DNA from: Trichodelitschia bisporula | Taxonomy: Eukaryota; Ascomycota; Dothideomycetes; Phaeotrichales; Phaeotrichaceae | Direction: 5' to 3' | Assembly (NCBI GenBank): GCA_010356995.1 | Contig: ML996696.1 | Location: forward strand, 64,364 to 128,363 | Length of the DNA: 64,000 nt | Shown: in pieces, positions 1 to 10,692 of the stretch | Numbering within the stretch: the first letter of the stretch is position 1 | Layout of the letters: each line of letters opens with the position of its first letter | Position numbers and translations under genes: made by a program | Notes under the pieces: generated by a model | What the model saw: only the letters and a program-made list of their open reading frames with translations | Told to the model about the DNA's origin: nothing | Database searches by the model: none

Positions 1-584
1 CTTCATCCTGGATAAACCAGACTTGGAAAAGCCGGAGGGGTGGGTGTTTTACATCCTGGCCACGTGGCCGATTCAGGGGGAGGAGGATGAGACAAATGCG
101 GAGAATAGGCTCGAGAGACTGAGGGCGAAGATGGGCGGGTGGGCGGATCCGTATAAGAGTGTTGTGGAGTGGTTGGATGATGGGGTGCAAATTGGGAGGG
201 ATGCGTTGCGGATTTGGCATCCGGTTCCGTGGGAGAATTTTGGGGGCAGGGTGAGTTTGGCGGGGGATGCGGCGCATAGGTACGTGCTTCCCTTTTCTTC
301 CCCCTCTCTTGGTCTTGGAGTAGACACTGATTTGATGCCGCAGTATGACGTTCCACCGCGGCCAAGGCGGGAATCTAGCCATCAAGGACGCACATGAGTT
401 TGTGGCTACGATGGTGAAGGTGCGCGATGGCATGCCGCTGGCAGATGCGATGCGCGTATATGACGAGGGGGTGAGGGAGAGGGGTGAGGAGGTGGAGATT
501 AGCAAGCAGCAGGCGATTGCGTTTCATGATTTTGAAAGGTTTTTGGAGAGTCCGGTTGTTCAGATGGGGATTAAGCCGAAGTAG
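1..584 (+). CDS. FAD-dependent monooxygenase, C-terminal part (5' end outside window)
   Basis: Two exons are visible: 2-279 and 344-584, joined across a 64-nt intron with donor GTACGT. The spliced product contains GRVSLAGDAAHSMTFHRG followed by GGNLAIKDAHEF. GD(A)AH is the second FAD-contacting motif of PHBH-type aromatic-ring/flavin monooxygenases, so this is the end of the FAD-binding domain plus the C-terminal helices. The N-terminal GxGxxG fold lies left of the window, so substrate class cannot be told. It would be a cytosolic NAD(P)H-dependent hydroxylase. It converges on the small secreted-protein gene and may belong functionally with the EthD, cyclase and SDR genes at 3.6-6.4 kb; that link is inference. 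The frame is clean to the stop. Confidence 0.85.
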
Positions 585-924
585 GTGATGGGGGGGGGGG
601 GTAGGTTGGGGAGGGGTATTGGGGAAGGAGAGGGAGTAAAGGCATTTTTCGGTTTGTATGTTGTGTTAGAAGCATCGTGTGTTGGGAATTGGGCGAGACG
701 TAATGGGGCACTTTCGGTGTTTTTAATGCAATGGGCTTTCGTCAACTTCGAGAGTGTGCCGCTTGCACAAGATCCGAGGCCGCCTCGAAGAGGCCAATGC
801 TATTCCCTTCAAGTCACTCACACACATCACCACACAACACACCCAAGTTCAAAATCAATAAGCCTCAGAATTGCTACCAACCCCTCTCCCCCATTATCCA
901 CCCCCAACCAGGCTAGACCTAGCC
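585..924. other. Convergent intergenic spacer
   Basis: This is the 3' side of two convergent genes. It holds a G-run (about 588-600) and purine-rich sequence. Apparent open frames on the + strand run through into sequence antisense to the secreted-protein gene and have no coding character. Confidence 0.6.
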
Positions 925-1259
925 CTAGTTGTAGCACCAGTTCGGGCGCCTATCACGCGGAATATCACGGCACTCGCCGCGGCGATCGCCCCGGTCGCGG
1001 TCGTGCTCGCACTCGCGGTAGCGGTGACGCTCGTCATCTGCCCCCTCAGTCAGCTCATTCACTTCCCCCTTCAGCCTACGTACAGGGAATCCGATCGCAC
1101 GCATCAGCCGTGAGTTCCGCAGCCGCGGCGCTGGCTTCGGCGGGCGCGGGGGCAGCGAAGGCGGTTGCGCTGCGCGGGTTAGCAGGTGAAGGGATTGTGG
1201 TGAGGGGGGAAGTACCCGAGGCCCAGGAGGGCGAGAAGGAGGGTCTTGGTGAGCTGCAT
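925..1259 (-). CDS. Small secreted cysteine-containing protein, three exons (effector-like)
   Basis: Not recognised as a named family. Three exons on the minus strand, 1259-1216, 1169-1084 and 1037-925, have good signals: introns of 46 nt each, GTACTT and GTACGT donors, a CTAAC branch site in the first and CAG acceptors. They encode 80 residues. The N-terminus MQLTKTLLLALLGLGATAF is a clear signal peptide, followed by an Ala/Pro/Glu pro-like stretch. The mature tail is about 45 residues, very rich in Arg and Asp, with four cysteines spaced CX13CX12CX11C, enough for two disulfides, and ends NWCYN. Unspliced, the first frame stops after 27 codons, so ordinary ORF finders miss it. A minus-strand TATATAAA lies 79-86 nt upstream. 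Size, signal peptide and cysteines resemble fungal secreted effectors or antimicrobial peptides; the role is unknown. Confidence 0.6.
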
Positions 1260-1337
1260 TTTGTACAGTGGAGTGCAAAGTCAAGGAAGGAATGTGTTTG
1301 CTGTGCTGTTGATGCTGTTAGGGACGAGAGACTGCGG

Positions 1338-1345
1338 TTTATATA
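1338..1345 (-). promoter_or_regulatory. TATA box of the small secreted-protein gene
   Basis: The minus strand reads TATATAAA here, about 80 nt upstream of the ATG at 1259 and with no other gene between, a normal place for a core promoter in a highly expressed fungal secretory gene. Confidence 0.5.
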
Positions 1346-3570
1346 CCCGCGCCCGCGAGGCTGCGTCGCCACCAGTGGTGGTAGCCGGAGATCATGATGA
1401 TATTGCGTGTTGCGCGGCCTTGGACCTGGGAGGTGGATGAGGGGCAATATGGGAAGGGGGGATTGACGTAACCCGCTCTCTGGGGGGGGGGGAGTGGAAG
1501 GGACTAATTTTGGGGATAGAGATTTTTAGAGGAAACAGTGATTGCGTGTGAGGGCGCTGGTTTCCAGGGATTCAAACAAGCGTACCCAAGCTTTTGACGA
1601 GAAAGCTTGGGTGAGGTTAATTAAGGCTTCTCTGGGCGTGGAGGTTCTGTGCCGTTAGCGTAGGGCTGATCCGAGGACACTGGGAATGTCGTGGGAAAGA
1701 GGCTGGGTGTATCTCCGTTGCGAAATATCTCCACTTCAATCAGATATTCGGAGGCTGGCAGCTCCGCAGAAGACGGCGGGCCGTTCTTTGTCGCTCTTCG
1801 CTGCTTTGTGCCATTTCATCTCCCCCGGCCCGGTTGCTTGTCGCGAGAATCCGGGGTAGCAGGGGCCTCATAAAGGTTCAATATCACAGCCAAGAATCGG
1901 ACACTTAGAGCAACTTGCGCTGCCGTCGCGCGTGTCCAGAGCACACAAAAGCCCGGAATTTCAGGACCTATTTCCAGCGCCTGGCTCCCGTACCCAGGCC
2001 GCGTCGACGGTCCGATATTGAGCCACATAATCATGTGTATCCGGGTCACTGAGTGAAAATCAAACAATCTGCGAATTTCAGGTCCCGTGTGTACACGTAG
2101 ATTCAATTTCTGCATTATTGCGCGCGGTTATGAGTGTTGTACCCGATACCGGCGGATTGGGCAGCCGGCGAATGGGCGGTGGGTGAGTCGGAAGACCTTG
2201 CGCTGAGGAAAATCCGTCTGCTTGATGGGAAGCAAGGAGGACTGAAGCCTCTGGAGAATCGACAGTAGCCACGGACCGGCGCGGGAGTGTGTTTGGGGGT
2301 TGATAGATTGATTAGCGTGACGTCTTAAGTAATTCATGTCAAACGAAACAAACGGATGATCCTTTCGCAAGAGGCTCTTTGTCCGGGCCGTGGAAGTCGC
2401 GAACTCGGCCGTATGGAGTGCGGGTGAGATTGCCGGGAGTGTGATCATCGTCGGTGGAGAAGGATACATGAGACGAGAAGACTTGGAGAGCGAGCGGATG
2501 TCGATGGGATGGAGAGACGTCACCGACGTTGGCGTCCCGGTGCGGGTCAGGCAGCACTAGATCGATGCCTTGAATCCCTCCCGAAGACGCTCAGCCGCCG
2601 ACGTCCCGACGGAGCTCGAGCTGCGAACATGTCGACACCGCGCTTCATCCACGGCTAACGTAACCCGCTAGGTAGCTGATCATACCCTTCTTCACCTTCG
2701 ATGTCTTACTCATTATCGTGCGCATACGGTGCACATCCTGCACGCCTGGTGAATGACAATACCCGTCCCGCCTCCGATCCATCGCGAAGCCATCCCGTAT
2801 GAACGCCTCATCGACGCCTCTTCGGCCAAATGCTCCGATTGAACCATTTTGATACCAGCCGGCATTCCATCCATCCAGCAGGATTGGTATCTGTCCCGCC
2901 ATCATCCCAGCCAGCCAGCCACACGCGGATATCGAAATAAGTGTCACACGAGCCCGCTTCCACACTGTTAGACCGACGGGACCGCGACGACGATACAGCC
3001 ACAACGAGCGATAGATAAATGTACAAACTCAGCCTAGAGATACAAGTTGATGCTAAGACTGCGGCTGAAAATTTAATTTAAATTCCTTTATGTTGATGCG
3101 AGCTGATATTCTTTCTCAAGCTTCATTGTGTGTAATACCTATTTCCATCTCCGCGTGCCAGCCACCATTGAATACCTCGGAATCCCTTTTTCTCTCATCT
3201 CTCAGGGAGTACTTATCGCAGACCAGTGAGTTACAGATCAGACTTCGATTCGATTTTCGGCGCTTGGTTGATGCATGAAGATCCCAAATGCGGCGCAGTT
3301 TTGACCGCATACGGTTATTGCGGCGAGGCGGAACACGCTGCTGGTTTACGAGCACGGCGTCACTAGCTCCATGCCTATGGCCTGTGATGTAACGCGAGCA
3401 GGAGCATTTCCATGTCAGAAAGAAACGGGTTGAACACGATGTAATGTGCTCATGGCCGAAAGAAGGAGCGACCCACGATATCACGTAGAACTACATATTC
3501 TCTCTCGCCTCCAACTCTCCTCTTCTCTCTATCATCAGCCTCATTTCCTCAATTTGCACTGATATAAAAA
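1346..3570. other. Intergenic region, divergent promoters
   Basis: About 2.2 kb between the divergently transcribed secreted-protein gene and the EthD gene. Open frames here are short, overlap on both strands and have no recognisable domains. A G-run sits near 1483-1492. No tRNA, transposon end or repeat was seen. The last 80 bases are pyrimidine-rich (tctctcgcctcc-type), as in many fungal 5' leaders. Confidence 0.5.
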
Positions 3571-4152
3571 ATGCACATATCAAAAGCCTTACTCCCATTA
3601 GCCCTAGCCGGCGCCGTCCTCGGCTACACCGTCCCCGCCTCGACGCCCCTCTACCGCGTCAGCATTTACTACAAGCGCCTCCCCAACCTCACAGAAGAAG
3701 CATTCCTCGACCATTGGCACAAAATCCACGGCCCGCTCTGCGCGCCATGGCTGGTCAAATACGGCGTTGCCGACTACCAGCAGGTAAGCCGCTTTCCTTC
3801 CCTCCCGCCCGTCCCCGGCTAAGCAGCCCAGTTCCACACCCCCTCCCTCCAGCGCGCCGAATTCGCCGCAGACAGCAACCGCACCTTCAGCGCCCCCGTC
3901 CCATTTGACGGCGAAGCCGCCTTCCTAGTCGCAGACTGGCGGCGCTTCATGTCCGGCTTCAACGACCCGTACTACATGGACGTAATCCGGCCCGACGAGG
4001 AGAAATTCGCAGACGAGAAAGATGCCCTAGGCATTGGCCAGAGCGCGCTCGTCATGGCGCTGGTTACCAGGCCCAACTACATTGTCAAGGATGGGAAGAT
4101 CGTGGTGCCTGTCTCGGCGGAGGTTGAGGAGAAGTGGGCGCAGTATAATTAG
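3571..4152 (+). CDS. EthD-domain protein with signal peptide
   Basis: Exons 3571-3783 and 3832-4152, 48-nt intron (GTAAGC ... CTAAG ... CAG), 177 residues. After a hydrophobic leader (MHISKALLPLALAGAVLGY) comes YRVSIYYKRLPNLTEEAFLDHW, then HGPL and, across the splice, DYQQFHTPS, which is the EthD/dimeric alpha-beta barrel signature with its conserved His residues. EthD-like proteins act in degradation of ethers and in fungal aromatic polyketide pathways as small dehydratase/decarboxylase-like proteins. A secretory signal is unusual for this family and is a real oddity. The 3' end lies 15 bp from the convergent cyclase gene, so their 3' UTRs overlap. Start chosen because the leader begins at the first ATG after an in-frame stop. 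Confidence 0.85.
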
Positions 4153-4167
4153 CTATTTGAGCTTGGT

Positions 4168-5279
4168 CTAGAAGATGGCCAGCGCGTTAGCCTTGCTCCC
4201 AATGCTCCCTGGTTCCGTTAGTGACCGCTCAAAAATCCCATATCAGACTCACCAGGCACCGCATCCGGCGCAGCACTCAGCAAAAACGTCCACCGCCCCT
4301 CCCGGTGACACTTCTCCACCACCCCCTCCAAATCAAACAACTCCCCAATCGGCATCCCCCACCGTGGCAACATGTGCGCATGCAACACATTCTCCTTCCC
4401 CGGCGGCCACGCCTCCAACGCAATACAATCCGCCGCCGCCGCCGCGAAGTAATTATCATGCAAAAAATCCAGCATCTCGGGACTTTGCTCCAGGCCCGCA
4501 AATTCATAGTCGTATACCCCCTTGATATTCGCGAGTGCTTCCCGTTTCTCCTGGCTCATGGCGCGGTACTGTGCGATCCACCCCGTGCGAATGAGCAGGA
4601 TGTCGCCGATGCGGAATTCAACCCCTTGTGCCGCGGCGGTGGATTGCACTTCCTTCAGCGTGATGGGGCGCGTGGTGAAGGCGTCGATTTGCTCGTCCAG
4701 ATGCCCGTATACATCGAGGAGCACCGCCCGCCCTACAATCCCCTCTTTAGCCCACGCCCCCGCCCCGCACCGCGTGGACGCCAGACTCCCATCTTCCTTC
4801 CTCGCATCTATTTCATCGATCGTAACCTTTGCCCGTTAGCCCCTTCCCCTCCATTGTATCCACATTATCCCCCCTTCCAAGGGGGCACTACGCACCCCGT
4901 TGTAAAATTGCAGCGTCTCCGGCTCCGCCACATGCCGAAACCCATCCCACTGACTCCCACTCTGCGGATTGAGCAAGTAGGTCTCGTCATACCCCCCCAC
5001 GCCTAACTTCAAAATCTTGTGCTCGAAGGCGGCGCGCCCGAAGAGCGGGGGGGAGGGAAAGGTGAGGGGGAGATCCATGCTGATGACGGTCCCGTCGCGG
5101 ACGTTCTCCCGGGTGGTCTGTTGGAGGCGTTCGGGGGTGAGGAGATTCAATCGACCACGCTCATCATCCTTTCCCCAGAACCAGGCTGCCCCTGGCGGGG
5201 TGCCGGGGATGGAAGGGAGCTCCGCGCGTTTCGGGAAGTCGGAGAGGAGGCCGTTGGGGTTGAACTTCATTGTAGACAT
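4168..5279 (-). CDS. Putative cyclase / kynurenine formamidase-like hydrolase
   Basis: Three exons, 5279-4896, 4826-4253 and 4208-4168, 332 residues. Introns are 69 and 44 nt; the second has an ideal GTGAGT donor and CTAAC branch. Splicing it gives the family-typical end KANALAIF. Visible hallmarks of the PF04199 cyclase family: NLLTPER near residue 45, SMDLPLTFP, SQWDGFRH (the metal-binding HxGTHxD-equivalent region), GDILLIRTGW and the AAADCIALEAWPP loop. The family hydrolyses amide or lactone bonds in tryptophan and aromatic catabolism using a metal. It sits between EthD and SDR genes, suggesting one catabolic neighbourhood. The alternative start is the Met four codons downstream. Confidence 0.85.
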
Positions 5280-5556
5280 TGTTGCTAGTCGATAGTGTGC
5301 GCTCCATGATCACGAAGCCCGGTGAGTCTTTTATGATAAATTGATTCCATGCGGATATGCGAATCCGCGATCGCTGATGTCACCCCTACATACCCCGCAT
5401 TCAGGGTGAAGTACAGCAACGCGGGGTAAGCCGCGATCAATCTTATCGATCTTCCCCGCAATTCAGGGTTCCCCATTTCCGCCTTCGAACACCTTCACGT
5501 GACATTCTCCATTCTTTGACTTTCAGCCTTTGCTTCAGCCTTCATCCCAATCTCCT

Positions 5557-6388
5557 TTAGCAAACCTGCCCCCCATCAATAACATGCACCGCCCCGGTAA
5601 TAAAACTACTATCCTCACTCAACAAAAACGCAATCAAGCGCGCCACCTCCCCCGGCTCCGCCTTCCGCCCCAACGCCTGCCTCTCCATAATCCCCTCAAT
5701 CCCCCTCGTCATCTTCTCGCTCAGCGTATTCACCATTGGCGTCGAAATAATGCCCCTGTTTCCACATTAGCTCTCTCCCCCCCAAATAAAAACCATCCTC
5801 CACAACTCACGGCGCAATAGCATTAACCCTAATCCCCTTCCTACCAACCTCCTTCGCCGCACTCCGCGTAAGCCCAACAACACCATGCTTCGCAGCAGAG
5901 TAATTCGCATTCGCCGCATTTCCCTCGATCCCCGCAGTGCTCGCCACGGTGACTATACTCCCCTTCTCCACGCCCGCCTTCTCCATAGCCCGAATCTGCG
6001 CCCTCAGCGCATAAAAGACACCCGTGAGGTTAACATCGATCAAAAACGCCCACTCCTCATCACTCAACTGGCTAACATCATGTTCACCAATATTCTTCCC
6101 CACAACACCCGCCAGATTCGCAGCCCCGTCCAGGCGGCCGAATTTTTCAACGGTGCCGGCGATCCAGGCGTCGACGGCGGCGCTGGAGCGCACGTCGGTC
6201 ACGGTGCTGAAGACACGGTCCACGCCGCCGGAGCTGGTAATTTCGGCGACAGCGGCGTCGAGCGGCCTCTTGTTGATATCCGTGAGGGAGAGGGCGCAGC
6301 CGAGGGAGAAGAGGTGGTGGGCTGTTGCGAGACCCATGCCGGAGGCGGCGCCGGAGATGGCGATGACTTTGCCTGCGAGGTTGGACAT
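5557..6388 (-). CDS. Short-chain dehydrogenase/reductase (SDR)
   Basis: Exons 6388-5811 and 5755-5557, 55-nt intron (GTGAGT, CTAAT, CAG), 258 residues. Classical SDR: cofactor motif GAASGMG near residue 13, NLAG, catalytic Ser in VTVASTAG, YSAAKHG as the YxxxK active site, and after splicing P-GIISTPMV and the C-terminal FITGAVHVIDGG. An Asp at the end of beta-2 (SLTDINKR) points to NAD(H) rather than NADP(H). An in-frame ATG lies 150 nt upstream, but the start at MSNLAGKVIAISG gives the usual short N-terminus. Same strand as the cyclase upstream of it, so possibly co-regulated. Confidence 0.9.
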
Positions 6389-6720
6389 TGTGCTTTGTTT
6401 TTGATTTTTGGGGGGGTTGATGCGGAGGGTGGGTTTAAGTATGCTGTTCGTTGCGGAAATGTAGTTTCGAGTATTTGGTCCCGTGTTGTGGTTGAGGCGG
6501 TAAACGTTTACCATGTCGGATGGGACGGCACATGTCATTGGCTGGTGGGGCTAGGCTGAGGGACAGCCTTGTGCGGTGGGTTCCGTTCACAAAGTTGGAG
6601 AAAGAAACAATGCAGCCTTTGTTGCTTCGTTCACAATCAGTTACAAAGACTCACAAAATGGAGTTCGACACTCACTTTGACGAACAGTTTCCTGTTCACA
6701 AACTACTCCGCATCTGCACA

Positions 6721-6727
6721 TATAAAA
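6721..6727 (+). promoter_or_regulatory. TATA-like box before the atypical kinase gene
   Basis: TATAAAA lies about 155 nt upstream of the kinase ATG and within the spacer separating it from the divergent SDR gene. Confidence 0.35.
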
Positions 6728-6881
6728 TCGGCCATGTCCCGCCTCCTCCAAAGAGGCATCAGCACACCTGCACCGGAACAACAAAGGGAACAGCCAACAG
6801 CTCCACTCGACCATCTTCCCGCACAGCCACCCTCTTTTGTAGGCACCACCCCTCAAGCCCACCTAACACCAGCTCTTCACC

Positions 6882-8945
6882 ATGGCCCCCAAATTCGAGT
6901 ACTCCAACGAGGATCCCCTCGACCAATCCCCAGGCGGTCTCCGAAACGCCGAAGACTTCGACTTGTTGCACTCCAGACGAGCCACCCGAGCAGAAGACCG
7001 CGATCGGCTGGCCGACCGGTTCGAACGCATGGACGTGTGGGATCGGACCCCGTCCCGGCGGCCCGGGACCGAACGTGCTGTTCCCCGCGACTACAATGTG
7101 AGAGAGGAGGCACCCCAAATCCGTCGGGTCCCAGTGGCCGATCGCAATAACCGCGGTCCGCCCCGCCAAGCTCCCCGCGACAAGGTAAGAGAAGAAGCAC
7201 CCCGATGCCGTCGGGTCCCACCGCCCGATTATAACTACGACGGCTCTCCCCGCGAAGATCCCCGTGACGACAAGGTAAGAGGGGAATCGCTCCGAGACCG
7301 TCGCGCCCCACCGCACGATGCGCGCGACTACGAGGTAAGAGGGGAACTCCCCCGAGACCGTCGCGCCCCACCGCCCGCGCCGCGCGACTATAATGCAAAG
7401 GAGGTAAAACCCACAGGCCTTCGGCGTCCCCTTCCCAAGCAGGAGAACGACGACACCCCTCCCCGCAAACCCAGGCCTCCCGCACCTCGAGCTGCCGAAC
7501 CCAAGCCCGCGTTCAAGCGCCCTATATATCCACCCTACGAAGCGAAGTACCGGGTGCCGGACGCAGCACCCTTTGAGCCTGCGTCCGACAATCCCCGGCG
7601 CGAGCCTCGAGAGCGCCCTGCCTTCCGCCACGCCAGTCACAAGGCAAGGGAGGCGGAGCCCCAGTGGGCGGAGCCTAAGAGGGCGCCGCGGCCGCGGACA
7701 CCGCCGAAGCGGGAGGGGCGTCCGATGGAGGACCGCCGGAGGGAAGAACGCCCAAGAGAAAAGCGCCCTAAGGAAGAAAGCCCAAGAGACGACCGCCCAA
7801 GGGCAGAGCCTAAGCCCGAGGGACGGGATGCGCGCCCCGGCGTAGAGCCGGCTCCTGCTGCAGCTGCTGAGCGTGACCCGGAGATCGCAGTAATTACTGC
7901 TACCGAATTCATGCACAAATCAGTCTACCTCAAGACCATAGGGGAGGGCGGCGAAGGCAAGGCCCAGCTGTGGGAGTGGAATCCCCACCGCAAAAACAAG
8001 AAAAATCGGCTGTATGCTGTAATCAAGGTGGTCAAGTCTAAGAAGAACTCATATGGCAAGACACCTGCTGAAGTCAAGGCGCTGGAGCGCATCGCCAAGT
8101 TCAAGCATCGGGCCATCATCACCTACTTCGGGTGGTCGCCGGATTGTCCAGTTTCGGGGTGCAATTCCATTGTCCTGGAGTACATGGACATGGGGGATTT
8201 GTACCGGATGAAGTATAAGGCGGTTGAAAAAGAGGTTGCTGTTCCAGAATATTATATCTGGAATATCTTTCGGCAAGTTGCTGCGGCCCTGGCCTTCCTC
8301 CATGTCGGCCATTCGACGGAGTACCACAATACTCCCGAATGGCGGCCAATGGTGCACCATGACCTCAAGCCGGAGAATATCCTGGTGAGGTATCGCTCAA
8401 ATAACCGTCTCCCTCTCGTCAAGCTCACTGACTTCGGTATGGCCGAGCCGCGGAATTCCCTGCTGGATGGCGATAAGAGCATGCACGGCACCCCGCACTA
8501 TCAACCTCCAGAGAACGTCTACACCGCTGCTGCCGATGTCTGGGGCCTCGGCGCCGTCATCCACTGGCTGTGCCTAGGCGAGGGCCCAGTCGATGGACGC
8601 GGCAAAGAGGAGGCGATCTTGGCTGACAAAAACAAAGATTTGGAATGGCGTCTCCCCCGGCGGGTCCTGCGGATCGACCACGCGCCTCATGTACGGGGTA
8701 CTCAGTATCCCAGAGGCACGGCAGATCAGCCGTGGGAAGGTGTGTACTCCAAGCTGCTGGCGGACTGTCTCCATCTAACACTTCGACCAGAGATGACCAA
8801 GCGGATTACAGCATACGACTGCCTAGTGACAGTGGAAGGCAACTTCCGCTATTACTATAATTTGGCCAATCTTGACACGAAGAACTTCGAGAAAATCATC
8901 CGGGGGTCCAAAGTGTTCGATGTGATGCGCGCTAACCCCAAGTAG
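6882..8945 (+). CDS. Atypical Ser/Thr protein kinase with Arg/Asp/Pro-rich repeat N-terminus
   Basis: Single exon, 687 residues. Residues 1-345 are low complexity, dominated by R, D, E and P, with about four imperfect repeats of about 20-24 residues around residues 65-170 (cores VREEAP, VREEAPRCRR, VRGESLRDRR, VRGELPRDRR). Residues 347-640 form a kinase domain: Gly loop GEGGEGKAQ, VAIK-type Lys in YAVIKVVK, YFGW, LEYMDMGDL, catalytic loop HHDLKPEN, DFGMAEP, GTPHYQPPEN in place of the APE segment, and DVWGLGAVI. The HRD arginine is His, making it a non-RD kinase. Several fungal lineages carry expanded families of such degenerate kinases; substrate unknown. Its 3' end is duplicated downstream. 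Confidence 0.8.
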   Translation: MAPKFEYSNEDPLDQSPGGLRNAEDFDLLHSRRATRAEDRDRLADRFERMDVWDRTPSRRPGTERAVPRDYNVREEAPQIRRVPVADRNNRGPPRQAPRDKVREEAPRCRRVPPPDYNYDGSPREDPRDDKVRGESLRDRRAPPHDARDYEVRGELPRDRRAPPPAPRDYNAKEVKPTGLRRPLPKQENDDTPPRKPRPPAPRAAEPKPAFKRPIYPPYEAKYRVPDAAPFEPASDNPRREPRERPAFRHASHKAREAEPQWAEPKRAPRPRTPPKREGRPMEDRRREERPREKRPKEESPRDDRPRAEPKPEGRDARPGVEPAPAAAAERDPEIAVITATEFMHKSVYLKTIGEGGEGKAQLWEWNPHRKNKKNRLYAVIKVVKSKKNSYGKTPAEVKALERIAKFKHRAIITYFGWSPDCPVSGCNSIVLEYMDMGDLYRMKYKAVEKEVAVPEYYIWNIFRQVAAALAFLHVGHSTEYHNTPEWRPMVHHDLKPENILVRYRSNNRLPLVKLTDFGMAEPRNSLLDGDKSMHGTPHYQPPENVYTAAADVWGLGAVIHWLCLGEGPVDGRGKEEAILADKNKDLEWRLPRRVLRIDHAPHVRGTQYPRGTADQPWEGVYSKLLADCLHLTLRPEMTKRITAYDCLVTVEGNFRYYYNLANLDTKNFEKIIRGSKVFDVMRANPK

Positions 8946-9498
8946 GCGGGATCGAGGCTGAGGTTGGGTATATAAGGAAGAAAGCCGGTCGGAGAACGCC
9001 GTCTGCTGCTCCTTTAACCACACAAATGTTAGCTTCCACTTGACTTAATATAAATGTGAATGATGACAAACCCGTGCAGCTCCGAAGAAGTCACGACCAA
9101 TGTGATGTGGACGATAACCCAGCGATGACCCTCCCGCTCAAAGGACATACTTATATCCTGCCGGCCGATAGAGAATCGTGCTGGCGGAGTGCGAGATGTG
9201 ATGCATGACCTGAAGTAGGCGGAATCGAGGTCAGTATATAATGGAGAATGCCGGTCGGAAAACACCCTCTGCTGCTTTTCTAGCCAGACGAATGTTAGCT
9301 TCCACTTGACTTGATATGAATATGAGTGATGGCAGACCCAGTGCGCCTTGATATAAATGTGATTGTTGACGACCCCGTGCGACTTCAAAGGAGTGACGAC
9401 AAATGTGACAATAGACGATAACCCAGCAATGAGCCGCTCGCTCAAAGGACATGCTTGTATCCCGCCGGCCGACAAAGAACCGTCCGTGCCGAGTGCGA
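8919..9498 (+). repeat. Two-copy tandem duplication of the kinase 3' end and 3' flank (about 276-bp period)
   Basis: Copy 1 starts at GATGTGATGC in the last codons of the kinase (8919), copy 2 at the same word at 9195. Both run through an AAGTAGGCGG stop region, a TATATAA-like element, the GTTAGCTTCCACTTGACTT block, GACGATAACCCAGC and a CGGCCGA block. Copy 2 carries an extra partial repeat of the middle. The copies are diverged, so the event is old. Confidence 0.75.
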
Positions 9499-10204
9499 GA
9501 GAAGAAGACCATTTCCCTCAAGACACGGCCGGGAACGTGTTAAGATTGAGATGCTCCGGTGCCTGTGTCGTGCTTCTCCTCTTTGTTTCTCGAGTAGCAA
9601 GTTCCCGCCCTGTGCCAGTAGCCTGCGTTCTCGTTGGCCATCTGTTTCTCAACTCATCGCCCGCCTTCTTCCGCCCCCGTATGCGGAGTGGTATACCTTT
9701 GCTGACAGAGCCGTAGAGAGTTTAGTGTAGTGCGAAGAGAAGAGAATATGATGAAAGCTGGCTCTGATTTGAAGAAAGCTCTGGTGAGGTTTGAATCAGC
9801 TCCTGAGCGCCAAGTTTCGGACGAGGAAGGCACGATGGTGAGGGGTCCATGCTCTAACCGTGGCCCAGCAGAGCACGCGGGTTCGATTCCCTCTAATAAG
9901 CCGGACACGTCGAGCACCTCTCCATGTTGCGGTGCCAAAATTCTGAGCTCAAATTCTATTATTAGCGAGGCTAAACCGCCGCAACGGTGACCGCAAGGCG
10001 TAAAGCCGTGTAAGTGCGGGCAGGTTCTAGTTCTAGGTGCCGAAATCTGAATCAGGACCTGATTCATCGAGCATCACGATGCAATTTCTTTTTCCTTGCA
10101 TCTCCGCAACGAATATTTTGATCTCCTTCGGTCGCATTGAAAGTTCACACCATATAATCCCAGCGATAACACGTAAAGACATGAGCAATGATATGTGAAG
10201 AATG

Positions 10205-10335
10205 TTATCCACCATGAACCTGAGACATGAAGAAAGGTATCCGCCGTGAACGCAAGAGGGGTATCTTTCATGAAGGCGGGAAGAAAGGCATCCGCCTGAA
10301 CGCAAGAAGGCTATCTGCCATAAGCGCCAGACATG
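10205..10335. repeat. Degenerate minisatellite
   Basis: Imperfect direct repeats built on GTATCCGCCGTGAACGCAAG and CATGAAGG-type words recur three to four times with insertions between them. Confidence 0.45.
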
Positions 10336-10589
10336 AAGGGTATCCGACCATAACGTGAGATATCTAAGTGCCCAGTCCCGATAAGCCAAGTATGCAGCGG
10401 CCAACAACGCCGGAATATCCAACACCATCACGGAATATACATGACAACGCCCAGGTCAACGGACCAGATACAGAAGAGAGAGGGACTAGCCCTTGATATC
10501 CGACGCCACCGGTTTGGGGGGTATCTGAGGGTAGTTAGCAATGGAACTCATTAAACGTTGCACCGAAGCGAACGGATGCATGATGGAAG

Positions 10590-10692
10590 AGAGGGATGAT
10601 GAAAGAACATCACGATGAAGGAAGAATACCATGATGAAGGAAGAACATCATGATGAAGGAAGAACATCAAGATGAAGGAAGAACATTATGAT
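10590..10692. repeat. Short tandem repeat, about 22-bp unit
   Basis: The word ATGATGAAGGAAGAACATCA recurs at least four times with small changes (GAACATCACG, GAATACCATG, GAACATCAAG, GAACATTATG endings). Confidence 0.6.

Noticed and set aside
585-1397. 270-codon plus-strand frame
   Set aside because: Runs antisense through the spliced secreted-peptide gene and has no start context or domain.
6759-7916. 385-codon minus-strand frame
   Set aside because: Antisense to the Arg/Asp/Pro-rich repeats of the kinase; repeats force open mirror frames.
9834-9905. tRNA-like B box GGTTCGATTCC
   Set aside because: The T-arm has a mismatch, no matching acceptor stem exists, and the only A-box-like word is too close. 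At most a degenerate fragment.
10590-10692. Possible CRISPR-like spaced repeat
   Set aside because: Repeats abut without unique spacers, and the genome is eukaryotic.
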